From Granulicella sibirica (GTDB taxonomy: Bacteria > Acidobacteriota > Terriglobia > Terriglobales > Acidobacteriaceae): a stretch of 64,000 nt of DNA. The stretch covers positions 1,488,001 to 1,552,000 of the forward strand of contig NZ_RDSM01000001.1 in assembly GCF_004115155.1 (NCBI RefSeq). The letters are read 5' to 3'. Below the pieces are notes generated by a model, which saw only the letters and a list, made by a program, of their open reading frames with translations, made no database searches and was not told the DNA's origin. Shown one piece after another: positions 35,795 through 44,273 of this stretch. Both the position numbers and the translations under genes were made by a program. The first letter of the stretch is position 1; the number at the start of each line of letters is the position of its first letter.

Positions 35795-35869
35795 CCTCCA
35801 GCCGGAGAAGCGGACGACATACACTGGAATTGCCGGGCTCGCGACGAACCGCGCCCGTGGAGCTACAGA

Positions 35870-36880
35870 ATGGCCGTTCGGCTCAAGGACATTGCGCAGG
35901 ATCTCGGGGTTTCAACGGTTACGGTTTCGAAGGTGCTGCGGGGTAATCCGGATATAGGCGAACGCACGCGCGCGCTCGTGCTCAAGCGCATGCAGGAGTT
36001 GAACTACCGGCCGAATATGCTGGCGCGTGGGCTGGCGAGTGGCCGGTCATTCGCAGTCGGGCTTGTGGTTCCGGACCTTGTACATCCGTTCTTTGGTGAG
36101 TTCGCGAAGGCTATCGGTGGGCTGCTGCGGCAGCATGGACTTGCGCTTGTGCTGGCTTCGTCGGAAGAAGATCCCGAGGTCGAGCGGCAGGAGATTCATA
36201 CACTTCTGAGCCGCGGGGTTGACGTGCTGATCGTCGCATCGTGCCAGCCTGAGCCGTTCGATGTGGAACTGTTTCGCGAGCATAAGACGCCGTTCCTCCT
36301 TGTCGATCGGAATTTCCCTTCGCTGGACGCCAACTTTGTTGGCTCGGACGATGTGAAGGTTGGCGAGCTTGCGACGCAACACCTGATCGAGATTGGCCGG
36401 AAGAGGATTGCGCATATCGGCGGACAAGGAATGAGCCCGTCGGTGAACCGGCTGCGGGGGTACCAGGACGCGCTTGCGGCTGCGGGGCTTGTCGTTCGGC
36501 CGGAGTTGATCGTCACGCGCGACCGCTTCGAGGAGACGGGTGACTCGGCAGGATACCAGGCGATGCAGGAGTTGCTGGCGCGCACGCCGCGTCCGGATGC
36601 GGTCTTTTGCTACAACGATCTTTCGGCGATCGGGGCGATGAAAGCCACGATGGATGCGGGTCTACGCATTCCAGAAGACATCGCGTTTGTTGGCTGCGGG
36701 AACCTGCGATATGCCGAGTATCTCAAGGTGCCGCTGACCTCCATCGACCACTCGACGCAGCAGATGGGTGAGCGTGCGGCGCAGTTGGCGCTGCACCTGG
36801 CGACGACGCCGTCCGCTCCTATTCAGGCGATCCTGACTCCGCCGAAGCTGGTGGTGCGGCAATCGAGTGTGGCGAGTTAG
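35870..36880 (+). CDS. LacI-family transcriptional regulator
   Basis: 336 aa. N-terminal helix-turn-helix: RLKDIAQDLGVSTVTVSKVL, RGNPDIGERTRALVLKRMQE and LNYRPNMLARGLASGRS with hinge helix at about residues 48-56. The sugar-binding domain follows (FAVGLVVPDLVHPFFGEFAK, VLIVASCQPEPFDVELFR, AHIGGQGMSPSVNRLRGYQD, DAVFCYNDLSAIGAMKA). Its sugar is unknown. It could bind the GTTACCGGTAAC palindrome upstream of the inositol oxygenase gene and control the region, a testable inference. It starts 75 bases after the sugar transporter gene. Confidence 0.93.
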   Translation: MAVRLKDIAQDLGVSTVTVSKVLRGNPDIGERTRALVLKRMQELNYRPNMLARGLASGRSFAVGLVVPDLVHPFFGEFAKAIGGLLRQHGLALVLASSEEDPEVERQEIHTLLSRGVDVLIVASCQPEPFDVELFREHKTPFLLVDRNFPSLDANFVGSDDVKVGELATQHLIEIGRKRIAHIGGQGMSPSVNRLRGYQDALAAAGLVVRPELIVTRDRFEETGDSAGYQAMQELLARTPRPDAVFCYNDLSAIGAMKATMDAGLRIPEDIAFVGCGNLRYAEYLKVPLTSIDHSTQQMGERAAQLALHLATTPSAPIQAILTPPKLVVRQSSVAS

Positions 36881-36955
36881 TTCTCCATCCGTTCAAGACT
36901 TCCGATGGTATGAGCGTGTATCGTTTGCTGATCGAAGCAACGAGGAGATTGGACT

Positions 36956-37846
36956 ATGTTGAGGTTGACTGCGCGACATTTTGCCGCATGCATCGCATTG
37001 TGCACCGGACTTGTGCAGGCTGCATCTGCCTCTGAGGTTCTTATCGCCGATGCGAAGTCACAGCCGGAGAGCCTTACAGTTGCGCCGGGCGGGGTGCTGA
37101 TCGTCGGCAGCGCGAGCACACCGTTCATCTACAAGGTTCGTGCGGGGTCGACGACCGCCGAGAAGTTCGTGGATGCGAGCGCTGAAGGTGCGGGCACTTT
37201 CTTCTTCGGTATGCTGGCCGATGCCACGACGAATACCCTTTGGGCGTGCCAGCTTACGCCGACACCGGGCACGACGCCGGTGAAGCGCCACACGACGCTG
37301 CGGAGTTTCGACCTTGCTACGGGTGCAGCAAAGATTCGCTGGGACCTGCCCGGAGAGAACAGCACATGCAACGACTTCTCATTTGGGCCGGATAAGGCGC
37401 TGTACATTAGCGACACCGCCAACAGCAAGATCTATAAACTGCCTGCTGGAGCGACTACCGGAGAACTCTTCCTGGAGGACCGGACGCTTTATGGGATCGA
37501 TGGGATCACGTTCCTGAACGGCACGCTGTATGTGAACAACGTGTTCTCGAATAATCTTTACCGTGTCCCGATGGATGCTTTCGGGAAGGCGGGAACTCCG
37601 GTCGATATCTGGATGGATCAGCCGGTGAAGGGTCCTGATGGCATGCGCGCGGCGAACGGGAAGATTCTGCTTGCGGAGAATGGCAGCGGCAAGATCTCTG
37701 TCCTTACGATCAATGGCGATAAGGCAAGCGTCACTGTCATCAAGGAAGGGCTTAAGACGCCGACAGCCGTCGAGCCTGCGGGCGACATGATCTGGATTGC
37801 CGAACGGGGCGCGGGCAAGGCTGTGTCGATCCCTATGCCGAAGTAG
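36956..37846 (+). CDS. Secreted SMP-30/gluconolactonase-like beta-propeller
   Basis: 296 aa with signal peptide (FAACIALCTGLVQAASAS). Six-bladed propeller of the SMP-30/NHL kind: SLTVAPGGVLIVGSASTPFI, GMLADATTNTLWACQLTP, DFSFGPDKALYISDTANSKI, YGIDGITFLNGTLYVNNVFS, GPDGMRAANGKILLAENGSG and DMIWIAERGAGKAVS. The Asp/Asn metal-binding residues of lactonases are present in part. It could hydrolyse a sugar lactone or merely bind. It follows the LacI gene in the same orientation, though with 75 bases between. Confidence 0.78.
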   Translation: MLRLTARHFAACIALCTGLVQAASASEVLIADAKSQPESLTVAPGGVLIVGSASTPFIYKVRAGSTTAEKFVDASAEGAGTFFFGMLADATTNTLWACQLTPTPGTTPVKRHTTLRSFDLATGAAKIRWDLPGENSTCNDFSFGPDKALYISDTANSKIYKLPAGATTGELFLEDRTLYGIDGITFLNGTLYVNNVFSNNLYRVPMDAFGKAGTPVDIWMDQPVKGPDGMRAANGKILLAENGSGKISVLTINGDKASVTVIKEGLKTPTAVEPAGDMIWIAERGAGKAVSIPMPK

Positions 37847-37848
37847 GG

Positions 37849-38061
37849 CTAGTAGCGGTTGGCGCGATCGGCCGCCCAGGCTCCCCAGATCATCGCGATG
37901 GGATGCAGGCCGGCGAGAGCCCAGCCGAGCGTTGGGATGCCGAGAGCGACGTAGAGGACAAGCATGACCAGCGCTCCAACGACCGTGCTGTAGAGCATGC
38001 CGAAGGGTCCGAAGAAGAAGGTAAGGATAAGTGAGAGGACAATGCTCTTGCGTTGCGGCAT
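37849..38061 (-). CDS. Small membrane protein, 70 aa
   Basis: 70 aa from ATG 38061, preceded by GAGGCG; an upstream in-frame start (38235) lacks one. It has two hydrophobic segments (SIVLSLILTFFFGPFGMLYS and LVMLVLYVALGIPTLGWALA) and ends WGAWAADRANRY. It resembles the small two-helix YqaE/DUF-type proteins that start with K-S-x-x-LSLILTFFFGPLGMLYS, widespread and without known function. It converges on the propeller gene. Confidence 0.7.
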   Translation of the reverse strand: MPQRKSIVLSLILTFFFGPFGMLYSTVVGALVMLVLYVALGIPTLGWALAGLHPIAMIWGAWAADRANRY

Positions 38062-38182
38062 GCTTCGGTTCGCCTCCTGTGCGATTTGATTCACTATATG
38101 CCGAGAGGGTGGGTTCTCCGCCCGATGTTCTACACTCGCCTTCACATAGCTGTAATCGAAACGCGAGAGCCTTGCCTCACAT

Positions 38183-39346
38183 ATGATTTCTAGACCTTTA
38201 ACCAAGCTTGCCCTTGTGCTTCTTTCGACGACCATGCCTATGCTCAGCGCTCAGCAGAATCCTTTCGTCGGCCTGATGACCGAGGCCGCCGCTCATGCAA
38301 AGCAGCACAAGGCGCTGATGCCCGCGCTCTCGCCGAACGACGCCACGGTGCTCAACGGAGATGTGCCCGTGGCGAAGCTGCAGAAGATGGGCTTCAAGGT
38401 AGTGCCGTGGACAACGAACGATCCGGAGAAGATACGCGCCGTGATCCGGACGTATCCTGACGGGCTGATCTCCGATAGGCCGGACCTGCTGCAGAAGGTG
38501 CTGGCGGAGGAGCGAGCGTCGTCGCCGGAGATGGCGGCGCGGTTGAAGAACTTCAACGTGTCGGGGCACCGCGGTGGACGCGGTCTACGACCGGAAAACA
38601 CGCTTCCGGCGTTCGAATCGGGGCTCGATAACCTGATCGATACGATCGAGACGGATACGGGCGTGACGACGGATCATGTGTCGCTGATATGGCATGACCA
38701 GTTCCTGAATCCGCAGTCTTGCCGCAAGGCGGATGGCTCGGCGTACACGATGGCGAACCGGGTGTACACGCGCGATATCTCGATGAAGGAAGCGCAGGCG
38801 ACATTTATCTGCGACAAGCTCCACTCGACAGCCTTTCCAGACCAGAAGAACGACTTGGCGCTCTCACCGGTAGCGGTTGCATTTGCGGAACATGAGCACC
38901 TGATCAGCCCGTATGTTCCGACGTATGTTGAACAGGTTTTTCGGTTCACGGCCTTCTATACCGACTACTACCGCAATGGAGCCGGCAAACAGAGTCCGCA
39001 TGCGGCGGAGCGGGCAGCAGCGGGTGAACGCGTTCACTTCAACATGGAGACGAAGATCCTGCCGGAGAATCTCCCAGCACCGAAGCCCGGCAGCCCTGAG
39101 TCGAAGATCCCACCGGAGATGCTGCAGAACCATACCGTTGGGCCGCAGGTGTTCGTGGACACGTTATGTGGAGCGATCAAGCGCAACCACATGGAAGCAC
39201 GGTCGGATGTGCAGAGCTTCGACTTCCGCACGCTCATCCTCGTAGAGGAGCAGTATCCGAATATTTCGACGTACTACCTGACTGAAGGGCCGGAGATGCT
39301 GTCGACGGAGTTCCTACCGTCGGGCCTGCGTCAGCCGAAGCCCTAG
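38183..39346 (+). CDS. GDPD-family phosphodiesterase, apparently circularly permuted
   Basis: 387 aa with signal peptide (LTKLALVLLSTTMPMLSAQ). The GDPD catalytic start is clear but begins only near residue 127: SGHRGGRGLRPENTLPAF (His-Arg...Glu-Asn), TIETDTGVTTDHVSLIWHD. The motif normally closing the fold, GFKVVPWTTNDPEKIRAVI plus YPDGLISDRPDLLQKVL, lies before it at residues 70-108, and no second copy occurs at the C-terminus. This looks like a circular permutation of the TIM barrel. The middle part (YVEQVFRFTAFYTDYYRNGA) and the end (VQSFDFRTLILVEEQYPNIS) fit barrel strands. Probably hydrolyses glycerophosphodiesters outside the inner membrane. Confidence 0.8.
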   Translation: MISRPLTKLALVLLSTTMPMLSAQQNPFVGLMTEAAAHAKQHKALMPALSPNDATVLNGDVPVAKLQKMGFKVVPWTTNDPEKIRAVIRTYPDGLISDRPDLLQKVLAEERASSPEMAARLKNFNVSGHRGGRGLRPENTLPAFESGLDNLIDTIETDTGVTTDHVSLIWHDQFLNPQSCRKADGSAYTMANRVYTRDISMKEAQATFICDKLHSTAFPDQKNDLALSPVAVAFAEHEHLISPYVPTYVEQVFRFTAFYTDYYRNGAGKQSPHAAERAAAGERVHFNMETKILPENLPAPKPGSPESKIPPEMLQNHTVGPQVFVDTLCGAIKRNHMEARSDVQSFDFRTLILVEEQYPNISTYYLTEGPEMLSTEFLPSGLRQPKP

Positions 39347-39367
39347 CAACCGCGTCCATCAAAGTGA

Positions 39368-39405
39368 ACCAGCGAGAGCCTCTATCGCGGCTCTCGCTGG
39401 TCTAT
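39368..39405 (+). terminator. Terminator after the GDPD gene
   Basis: ACCAGCGAGAGCC / GGCTCTCGCTGGT forms a perfect 13-bp stem with loop TCTATCGC, 22 bases after the GDPD stop. The following sequence is only moderately U-rich (CTATTCTGT). Confidence 0.8.
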
Positions 39406-39448
39406 TCTGTAACGGCTGGTCATTCTTCACCCGCCAAGGAAAAGTCCT

Positions 39449-39967
39449 ATGAACTTCCGTCAGCCAGGAAAGTCCATCGCAATGCCCATGTTCCTCGCGG
39501 CCGTAGCCGGATTCTGCGGCGGCGTCCGGATGCATGGGCAGGCCGTTCAAGGCGACGATGTATCACGCCAGGCTGCCCAGGATGCTCCGTGGCCGTCCAG
39601 CGCTCACGGCTCAACGGCGGGGGTCGAAGTCCTTTCCGACACACAGGGCGTGGACTTCGGCCCATACATCCGGCAGATGCTCCATACCATCAACGACGGA
39701 TGGCGCAAGCGCCTCGCCCAGGAAACAGGTCTGCCGATCGATAAGCCAAGAGTCACCGTCATTCGATTCAGCATCAGGCCGGATGGCACGTTGGCCAGCA
39801 TGCGGCTGGAAGGTACGAGCCATGAGGGGGCACTGGACCGCGCGGCGTGGGCCTCGATGACCGAGGTAAATGGCTTTTCGGCTTTGCCCGCGACGTTCAC
39901 CGGGCAGGCGTTCGAACTCCGCCTCCGCTTCAACTATCTCCCGGCACCGAAGCCGAACACACCCTGA
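39449..39967 (+). CDS. TonB C-terminal-like secreted protein
   Basis: 172 aa with N-terminal signal-like segment (IAMPMFLAAVAGFCGGVRMH). Residues about 60-165 resemble a TonB-family C-terminal domain seen often in Acidobacteriota: VEVLSDTQGVDFGPYIRQML, HTINDGWRKRLAQETG, VTVIRFSIRPDGTLASMRLE and GALDRAAWASMTEVNGF. It lacks the membrane anchor plus proline-rich linker of genuine TonB, so it may be a periplasmic adapter. Convergent with the porin gene across a bidirectional terminator. Confidence 0.75.
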   Translation: MNFRQPGKSIAMPMFLAAVAGFCGGVRMHGQAVQGDDVSRQAAQDAPWPSSAHGSTAGVEVLSDTQGVDFGPYIRQMLHTINDGWRKRLAQETGLPIDKPRVTVIRFSIRPDGTLASMRLEGTSHEGALDRAAWASMTEVNGFSALPATFTGQAFELRLRFNYLPAPKPNTP

Positions 39968-39999
39968 GCTATCGCTCAATCGTCTGTGAACCAAACGAA

Positions 40000-40024
40000 A
40001 AGGGCACCCTGTTGGGGTGCCCTT
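40000..40024. terminator. Bidirectional terminator
   Basis: AAGGGCACCC / GGGTGCCCTT with a five-base loop makes a perfect 10-bp stem between the convergent TonB-like gene and the porin gene, with A-rich and T-rich flanks. Confidence 0.87.
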
Positions 40025-40046
40025 CCGTTTATAGTGTTCCTGCTGT

Positions 40047-41840
40047 TTACGGGATGTAGTAGCGGAAGCTGGTGAAGACCATGTTGTTCGTACCCTTCGC
40101 GCTGATCCCGTTTGCACCAACCCACGACTCGCGGTTCAGGTAGCTGTAGACCATCTGGTACTGGATACGGCCAGCCGGCCCCGTGTAGAAGCGATACGTG
40201 AAGCCAGCCGAACCTTCGAGGATGGCGCGGTTGACACCGGCGCAACTGGCAGGCGTACCTGGCAGATAGCCGGTCGTTCCCGAGGGCGTTGTCTCGACGT
40301 TGCAACCCGCATTGCTGCTCGTGATTGGAGCGTACCCAACGAGTTTGCCGGACACGGGATCGAGGTAGGTAGTTCGCTGTGCGTACTCCCCGCCCGCGTA
40401 GCCGTTGATATCAAGCTTCGGAGTCGGGTGGAACTCGAGCGAAAGGAGACCCTGGCTCGAGCGGATGGCAGAGAAGGTGCCGTTCGGACGAACCGTCACG
40501 TCGGCCAGCGTCGAGGTGCCGTAGCGGCCCACACCGGTTCCCTGCAGTACATGCACGCCAAGCGTGAAGTACTTGGTCGCCGGAACGTGCGCGTTGGCGA
40601 AGAAGCCGCCACCGAACTCGGTGTTGTTGGTGCCGCCGGTCGCAGGAACCGAGGTGGCGCTAACGTTGCCCGGGTAGATGCGGTCGCGGAAGAAGCGGGC
40701 GAGTCCGCCGACTTCAAAGTGGCCATACCTCGAATCGTAGGCCGTCTTGAAGATGACGTCGGGAGCGACGTTGTTGGAGTAGTTGGCGTTCAGGTTGTAG
40801 AGACCGCCACCGACACCGGCGGAGCCAAAGAAGAAGTTCTGGTTCTGATTGGAGGCGGCGAAGATGATCTGCGCCTCTTCGAGCGAAGCCGCAACCGTGA
40901 ACTGACCAAGCTTCTGCTGGAAGCGAACACCAGGCTGACGCGCCCAGCTAAAGCCGACGTGGTACGCCGCATCCGGAGTCTGCGGAAGCACTTCGGTCCG
41001 GTTGTCGGTTCCCTTGGCATTCTCCGTCACAAGCGACCACATCTGACCGCCGGTGAAGGTGAAGCCGCTGTTCATCGCCACCTGGCCAAAGAACTGGCGC
41101 TGACGCAGCGTGTAGCTGTTGCTCTGGTTGTCGTTCGAGGTCACACCAGCGGAGAGGAAGTCGCCTTCGAAGTAGCCGTTGAGCGTGCCGAACTTCGGCT
41201 TGCCGCTGACCAGAACCGCGAGACGGGACTGGCGGCCCGAGAAGTTGAACTCGCTCGTATGAGCTTCGCCCGCGCCGTTGAACGGAGTGGCGTTGAACGG
41301 GGTGTTGATATCGGAGTTGATGGCGCGGCTGCGGTACACCGTTTCTGCCGCGAAGAACCCGCTCGGGGTGATGGTCACCCCCCTGTAGTGCAGCGTCGTG
41401 GGAGACTCGACGGCTGCAGCGAGCTTCGCCTGGTTGTCGGTCACCGTCTTCACAGCGGTGTTGGTGGCCACCTGCTGGTCGTTGATCTGACCCTGCAGAT
41501 CCTTGACCTTGTTGTCCTGCTCGGCCACACTGGAACTCGCCTCGGCCGCCTTCTCGGTAGCGGCAGCGGCCTGCGCCTGCGTAGCCTGAACCGTCTGGTT
41601 TGCAGTTGCCAGCTTGGTGTCGCGATCCATGAGCATCTGCTTCAAGTCGTCGATCTCGGCCTGCAGTTTGACCTGCATCATGCGAAGTTCGCGCAACTCT
41701 TCTTCAGTCTGGGAGACCGCCTTGGCTTTGGGCTTCTTGTGCGCCGTCTTCGGCGTCGCGGAAGCATCTGTCTGTGCCTGGACAGAGGCGGATCCGACCG
41801 CCATGCCCATCGCCAGAACCATCATCGTTCGCTTCGTCAT
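40047..41840 (-). CDS. Outer-membrane porin with coiled-coil N-terminus
   Basis: 597 aa from ATG 41840 (AGAGGATCT upstream; longer frame to 41927 is unlikely). Signal peptide: MMVLAMGMAVGSASVQAQ. Residues about 40-130 form a coiled coil (EEELRELRMMQVKLQAEIDD, AAAATEKAAEASSSVAEQDN), likely anchoring to peptidoglycan as in DcaP-type porins. The rest is beta-strand with alternating aromatic residues (FSGRQSRLAVLVSGKPKFGT, RQRQFFGQVAMNSGFTFTGG, YSYLNRESWVGANG) and ends in ...FRYYIP, close to the usual aromatic C-terminus. Divergent from pstSCAB, so a phosphate- or anion-selective channel is plausible. Confidence 0.8.
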   Translation of the reverse strand: MTKRTMMVLAMGMAVGSASVQAQTDASATPKTAHKKPKAKAVSQTEEELRELRMMQVKLQAEIDDLKQMLMDRDTKLATANQTVQATQAQAAAATEKAAEASSSVAEQDNKVKDLQGQINDQQVATNTAVKTVTDNQAKLAAAVESPTTLHYRGVTITPSGFFAAETVYRSRAINSDINTPFNATPFNGAGEAHTSEFNFSGRQSRLAVLVSGKPKFGTLNGYFEGDFLSAGVTSNDNQSNSYTLRQRQFFGQVAMNSGFTFTGGQMWSLVTENAKGTDNRTEVLPQTPDAAYHVGFSWARQPGVRFQQKLGQFTVAASLEEAQIIFAASNQNQNFFFGSAGVGGGLYNLNANYSNNVAPDVIFKTAYDSRYGHFEVGGLARFFRDRIYPGNVSATSVPATGGTNNTEFGGGFFANAHVPATKYFTLGVHVLQGTGVGRYGTSTLADVTVRPNGTFSAIRSSQGLLSLEFHPTPKLDINGYAGGEYAQRTTYLDPVSGKLVGYAPITSSNAGCNVETTPSGTTGYLPGTPASCAGVNRAILEGSAGFTYRFYTGPAGRIQYQMVYSYLNRESWVGANGISAKGTNNMVFTSFRYYIP

Positions 41841-42210
41841 AGATCCTCTCGTAAACGCACACAGATCGGTCTTGCAGTCCTGACGCGCACCTCGACGTTG
41901 CGAGGCATCGCTTGGACAAGATTCCATGGCGTTCAGTACCTACGAGGTTGGCAGTCGAATGTGAATGGAGTGCAAATGCGAGTTCCTATTCAACGAATAT
42001 TGACAATCACCCCGGTCATGGAAGGAATAGTCTGTGGAGACCGCAGAATTGCACTGAAATTGGTGCTCCCGCCTCGCCAAAACTCCAACTCATTGAAAAC
42101 AGTGGAGCGAATTCATAGCCCATTCATTTCATCCGGTTAGTCTGGCTCAGCATCAGATCAAACAGATAAAGCCAGCACCGCGGGCCGGTGCGGCATACTC
42201 GAGGAAAATC
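41841..42210. other. Porin/pst divergent region
   Basis: 370 bases without a gene between the porin and pstS. It contains the PHO-box-like repeat at 42112-42127 and a TTGACA at 42000-42005, though no good -10 partner follows the latter. No riboswitch or terminator seen. Confidence 0.5.
42112..42127 (+). promoter_or_regulatory. PHO-box-like direct repeat before pstS
   Basis: TTCAT-AGCCCA-TTCAT, a direct repeat with an 11-base period, as in PhoB sites (two CTGTCAT-like half-sites 11 bases apart). A third TTCAT-like element (TTTCATCC) follows at 42127-42133. It lies about 85 bases before the pstS start. Confidence 0.45.
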
Positions 42211-43239
42211 ATGATTCGCAAGATTCTGCTCTCGGTTGCGTTCTCGGCAGCCTCGCTGACAGCGTTGAGCCAGCAAGTCACCCTGACGGGCGCCGGTTCG
42301 ACCTTCGCGGCTCCCCTCTACTCCAAGTGGGCCTTCGACTTCAAGCAGGCCAACCCGAACGTTCAGATCAACTACCAGGCGATCGGTTCCGGCGGCGGCA
42401 TCCGCCAGGTCTCGACCGGTACGGTCGACTTCGGCGGCACCGACGGCCCCATGAATGATGCGCAACTGGCAGACGCCAAGGGCAAGATCCACTCCGACAT
42501 CCTGCACTTCCCGACCGCCCTTGGTGCCGTCGTTCCCGTCTACAACATCCCCGGCGTCAACGCCGAGTTGAAGTTCACGCAGGATGCGCTGGCCGGCATC
42601 TACCTCGGCAAGATCACCAAGTGGAACGATCCCTACATCCAGAGCGCGAATCCTTCGGTAAAGCTGCCGAATGCGAACATTCTCGTCGTTCACCGTTCCG
42701 ATGGATCGGGTACGACCTTCATCTGGGCCGACTACCTCTCAAAGGTCAGCCCTGAGTGGAAGGGCAAAGTTGGCGTCGGTGCTTCGATCAACTGGCCCGT
42801 CGGTCTTGGCGGGAAGGGCAACGAGGGCGTCTCCGGTCTCGTGAAGCAGACGCCGAACTCGATCGGCTACGTGGAGCTCGTGTATGCCGTGCAGAACAAG
42901 ATCCCATACGGCCAGGTTCGCAACTCCGCCGGCCAGTTCGTGAAGGCGTCGCTTGCCAGCGTGACCGAGGCGGCAGCCGGTGCGGCGAAGAATATGCCTG
43001 CGGATTTCCGGGTGTCCATCACCGATGCTCCCGGTGCGCAAACCTATCCGATTGCGAGCTTTACGTGGATGCTGATCCCCCGCAGCATACCCGACAAGGC
43101 AAAGGGAGCGGCGCTCAAGGAGTTCCTGAAGTGGTCGCTGACGACTGGACAGAACGAGTGCGAAGGCCTCACCTATGCGAAACTTCCCAAAGAAGTGATC
43201 AACAGGGAAGCCGCCGCAATCGGGACACTGCAGTACTAG
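42211..43239 (+). CDS. pstS: Phosphate ABC transporter substrate-binding protein
   Basis: 342 aa, periplasmic phosphate-binding protein. Signal peptide: MIRKILLSVAFSAASLTALS. The phosphate-binding loops are clear: LTGAGSTFAAPLYSKWAFDF near the N-terminus, GSGGGIRQVSTGTVDFGGTD and VVHRSDGSGTTFIWADYLSK. The interdomain hinge and C-terminal PIASFTWMLIPRSIPDKAKG match PstS. It is the first gene of pstS-pstC-pstA-pstB on the plus strand; PhoB control is expected. Confidence 0.96.
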   Translation: MIRKILLSVAFSAASLTALSQQVTLTGAGSTFAAPLYSKWAFDFKQANPNVQINYQAIGSGGGIRQVSTGTVDFGGTDGPMNDAQLADAKGKIHSDILHFPTALGAVVPVYNIPGVNAELKFTQDALAGIYLGKITKWNDPYIQSANPSVKLPNANILVVHRSDGSGTTFIWADYLSKVSPEWKGKVGVGASINWPVGLGGKGNEGVSGLVKQTPNSIGYVELVYAVQNKIPYGQVRNSAGQFVKASLASVTEAAAGAAKNMPADFRVSITDAPGAQTYPIASFTWMLIPRSIPDKAKGAALKEFLKWSLTTGQNECEGLTYAKLPKEVINREAAAIGTLQY

Positions 43240-43277
43240 AACTGATCTTTCGAGAAGTCCGGGGCGATTTGTAGACC

Positions 43278-44273
43278 ATGGCATCATCGACCACAACACC
43301 TGCACCACTCGGCACATCGACTCCGCGAGGCTCCGGGCAACAGCCTATGAGCTTCGCGGAGCGGCTGCGTAAGGGCGACGAAATTGCTTATCTCGTCACC
43401 CTGATGGCGGCGCTTGCCATTCTCCTCATTACCGGTTTGCTTGCGCAGCACCTTTGGGCGAACTCGCTTCTTTCCCGGCAGAAGTTTGGCTGGCACTTCC
43501 TCACCTCATCCACCTGGGACCCGGTCAGCGCGACCTTCGGGGCGCTTCCGTTCGTCTATGGCACGCTGCTGACTTCGGTCATCGGCCTCGTCATCGCCGT
43601 CCCGATCGGCATTGGCGCCGCGATCTTCCTTTCGGAGATGGCGCCACGGAAGGTCTCAAACGTTCTGACGTTCCTGATCGAGTTGCTCGCGGCCGTTCCG
43701 AGTGTGATCTTTGGGCTGATCGGCATCTTCGTGCTCGTTCCACTGTTGAACAAGGTCGTTCCTCCGATCACGGATCATCTTCAGTTTCTGCCGATCTTCA
43801 AGGGGTCGTTCTACGGCGTCAGCTACCTGACCGCGGGCGTCGTGCTCTCGATCATGATCGTTCCGTTCATCGTGTCGATCTCGCGCGAGGTGCTGATGTC
43901 GGTGCCGACAGCGCAGCGCGAGGCCATGATGGCCCTCGGGGCGACCAAGTGGGATGTCACCTGGCGCTCGGTCGTTCCATATGCGCGACGGGGGATCATC
44001 GGCTCGATCTTTCTTGCGCTTGCACGCGCGCTCGGCGAGACGATGGCGGTCACAATGGTGATCGGCAACGTGCCTGAGATCCACGCATCGCTGCTCTCGC
44101 CCGGATATACGATTGCCGCCGTCATCGCGAACGAGTTTACCGAGGCGACCGACGACATTTACCTGCACGCCCTGATCGAGATGGCTCTCGTCCTCTTCGT
44201 CGTGACCATGATCGTGAACGCGGCCGCTCGGTTGCTGATGCTGACCGCTGGAATCCGGGAGATTCGCGAATAA
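43278..44273 (+). CDS. pstC: Phosphate ABC transporter permease PstC
   Basis: 331 aa integral membrane protein with six helices and the binding-protein-dependent transport fold. It carries FVYGTLLTSVIGLVIAVPIG, AIFLSEMAPRKVSNVLTFLI, ELLAAVPSVIFGLIGIFVLV and the EAA loop MSVPTAQREAMMALGATKWD, which docks with the ATPase. The N-terminus before helix 1 is Ser/Thr/Pro-rich. Its stop and the pstA start share a base (TAATG), so translation is coupled. Confidence 0.96.
   Translation: MASSTTTPAPLGTSTPRGSGQQPMSFAERLRKGDEIAYLVTLMAALAILLITGLLAQHLWANSLLSRQKFGWHFLTSSTWDPVSATFGALPFVYGTLLTSVIGLVIAVPIGIGAAIFLSEMAPRKVSNVLTFLIELLAAVPSVIFGLIGIFVLVPLLNKVVPPITDHLQFLPIFKGSFYGVSYLTAGVVLSIMIVPFIVSISREVLMSVPTAQREAMMALGATKWDVTWRSVVPYARRGIIGSIFLALARALGETMAVTMVIGNVPEIHASLLSPGYTIAAVIANEFTEATDDIYLHALIEMALVLFVVTMIVNAAARLLMLTAGIREIRE

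Noticed and set aside
40428..42140. A 570-codon plus-strand frame opposite the porin
   Set aside because: Antisense to the porin, with no signal peptide or domain; porin assignment is strong.
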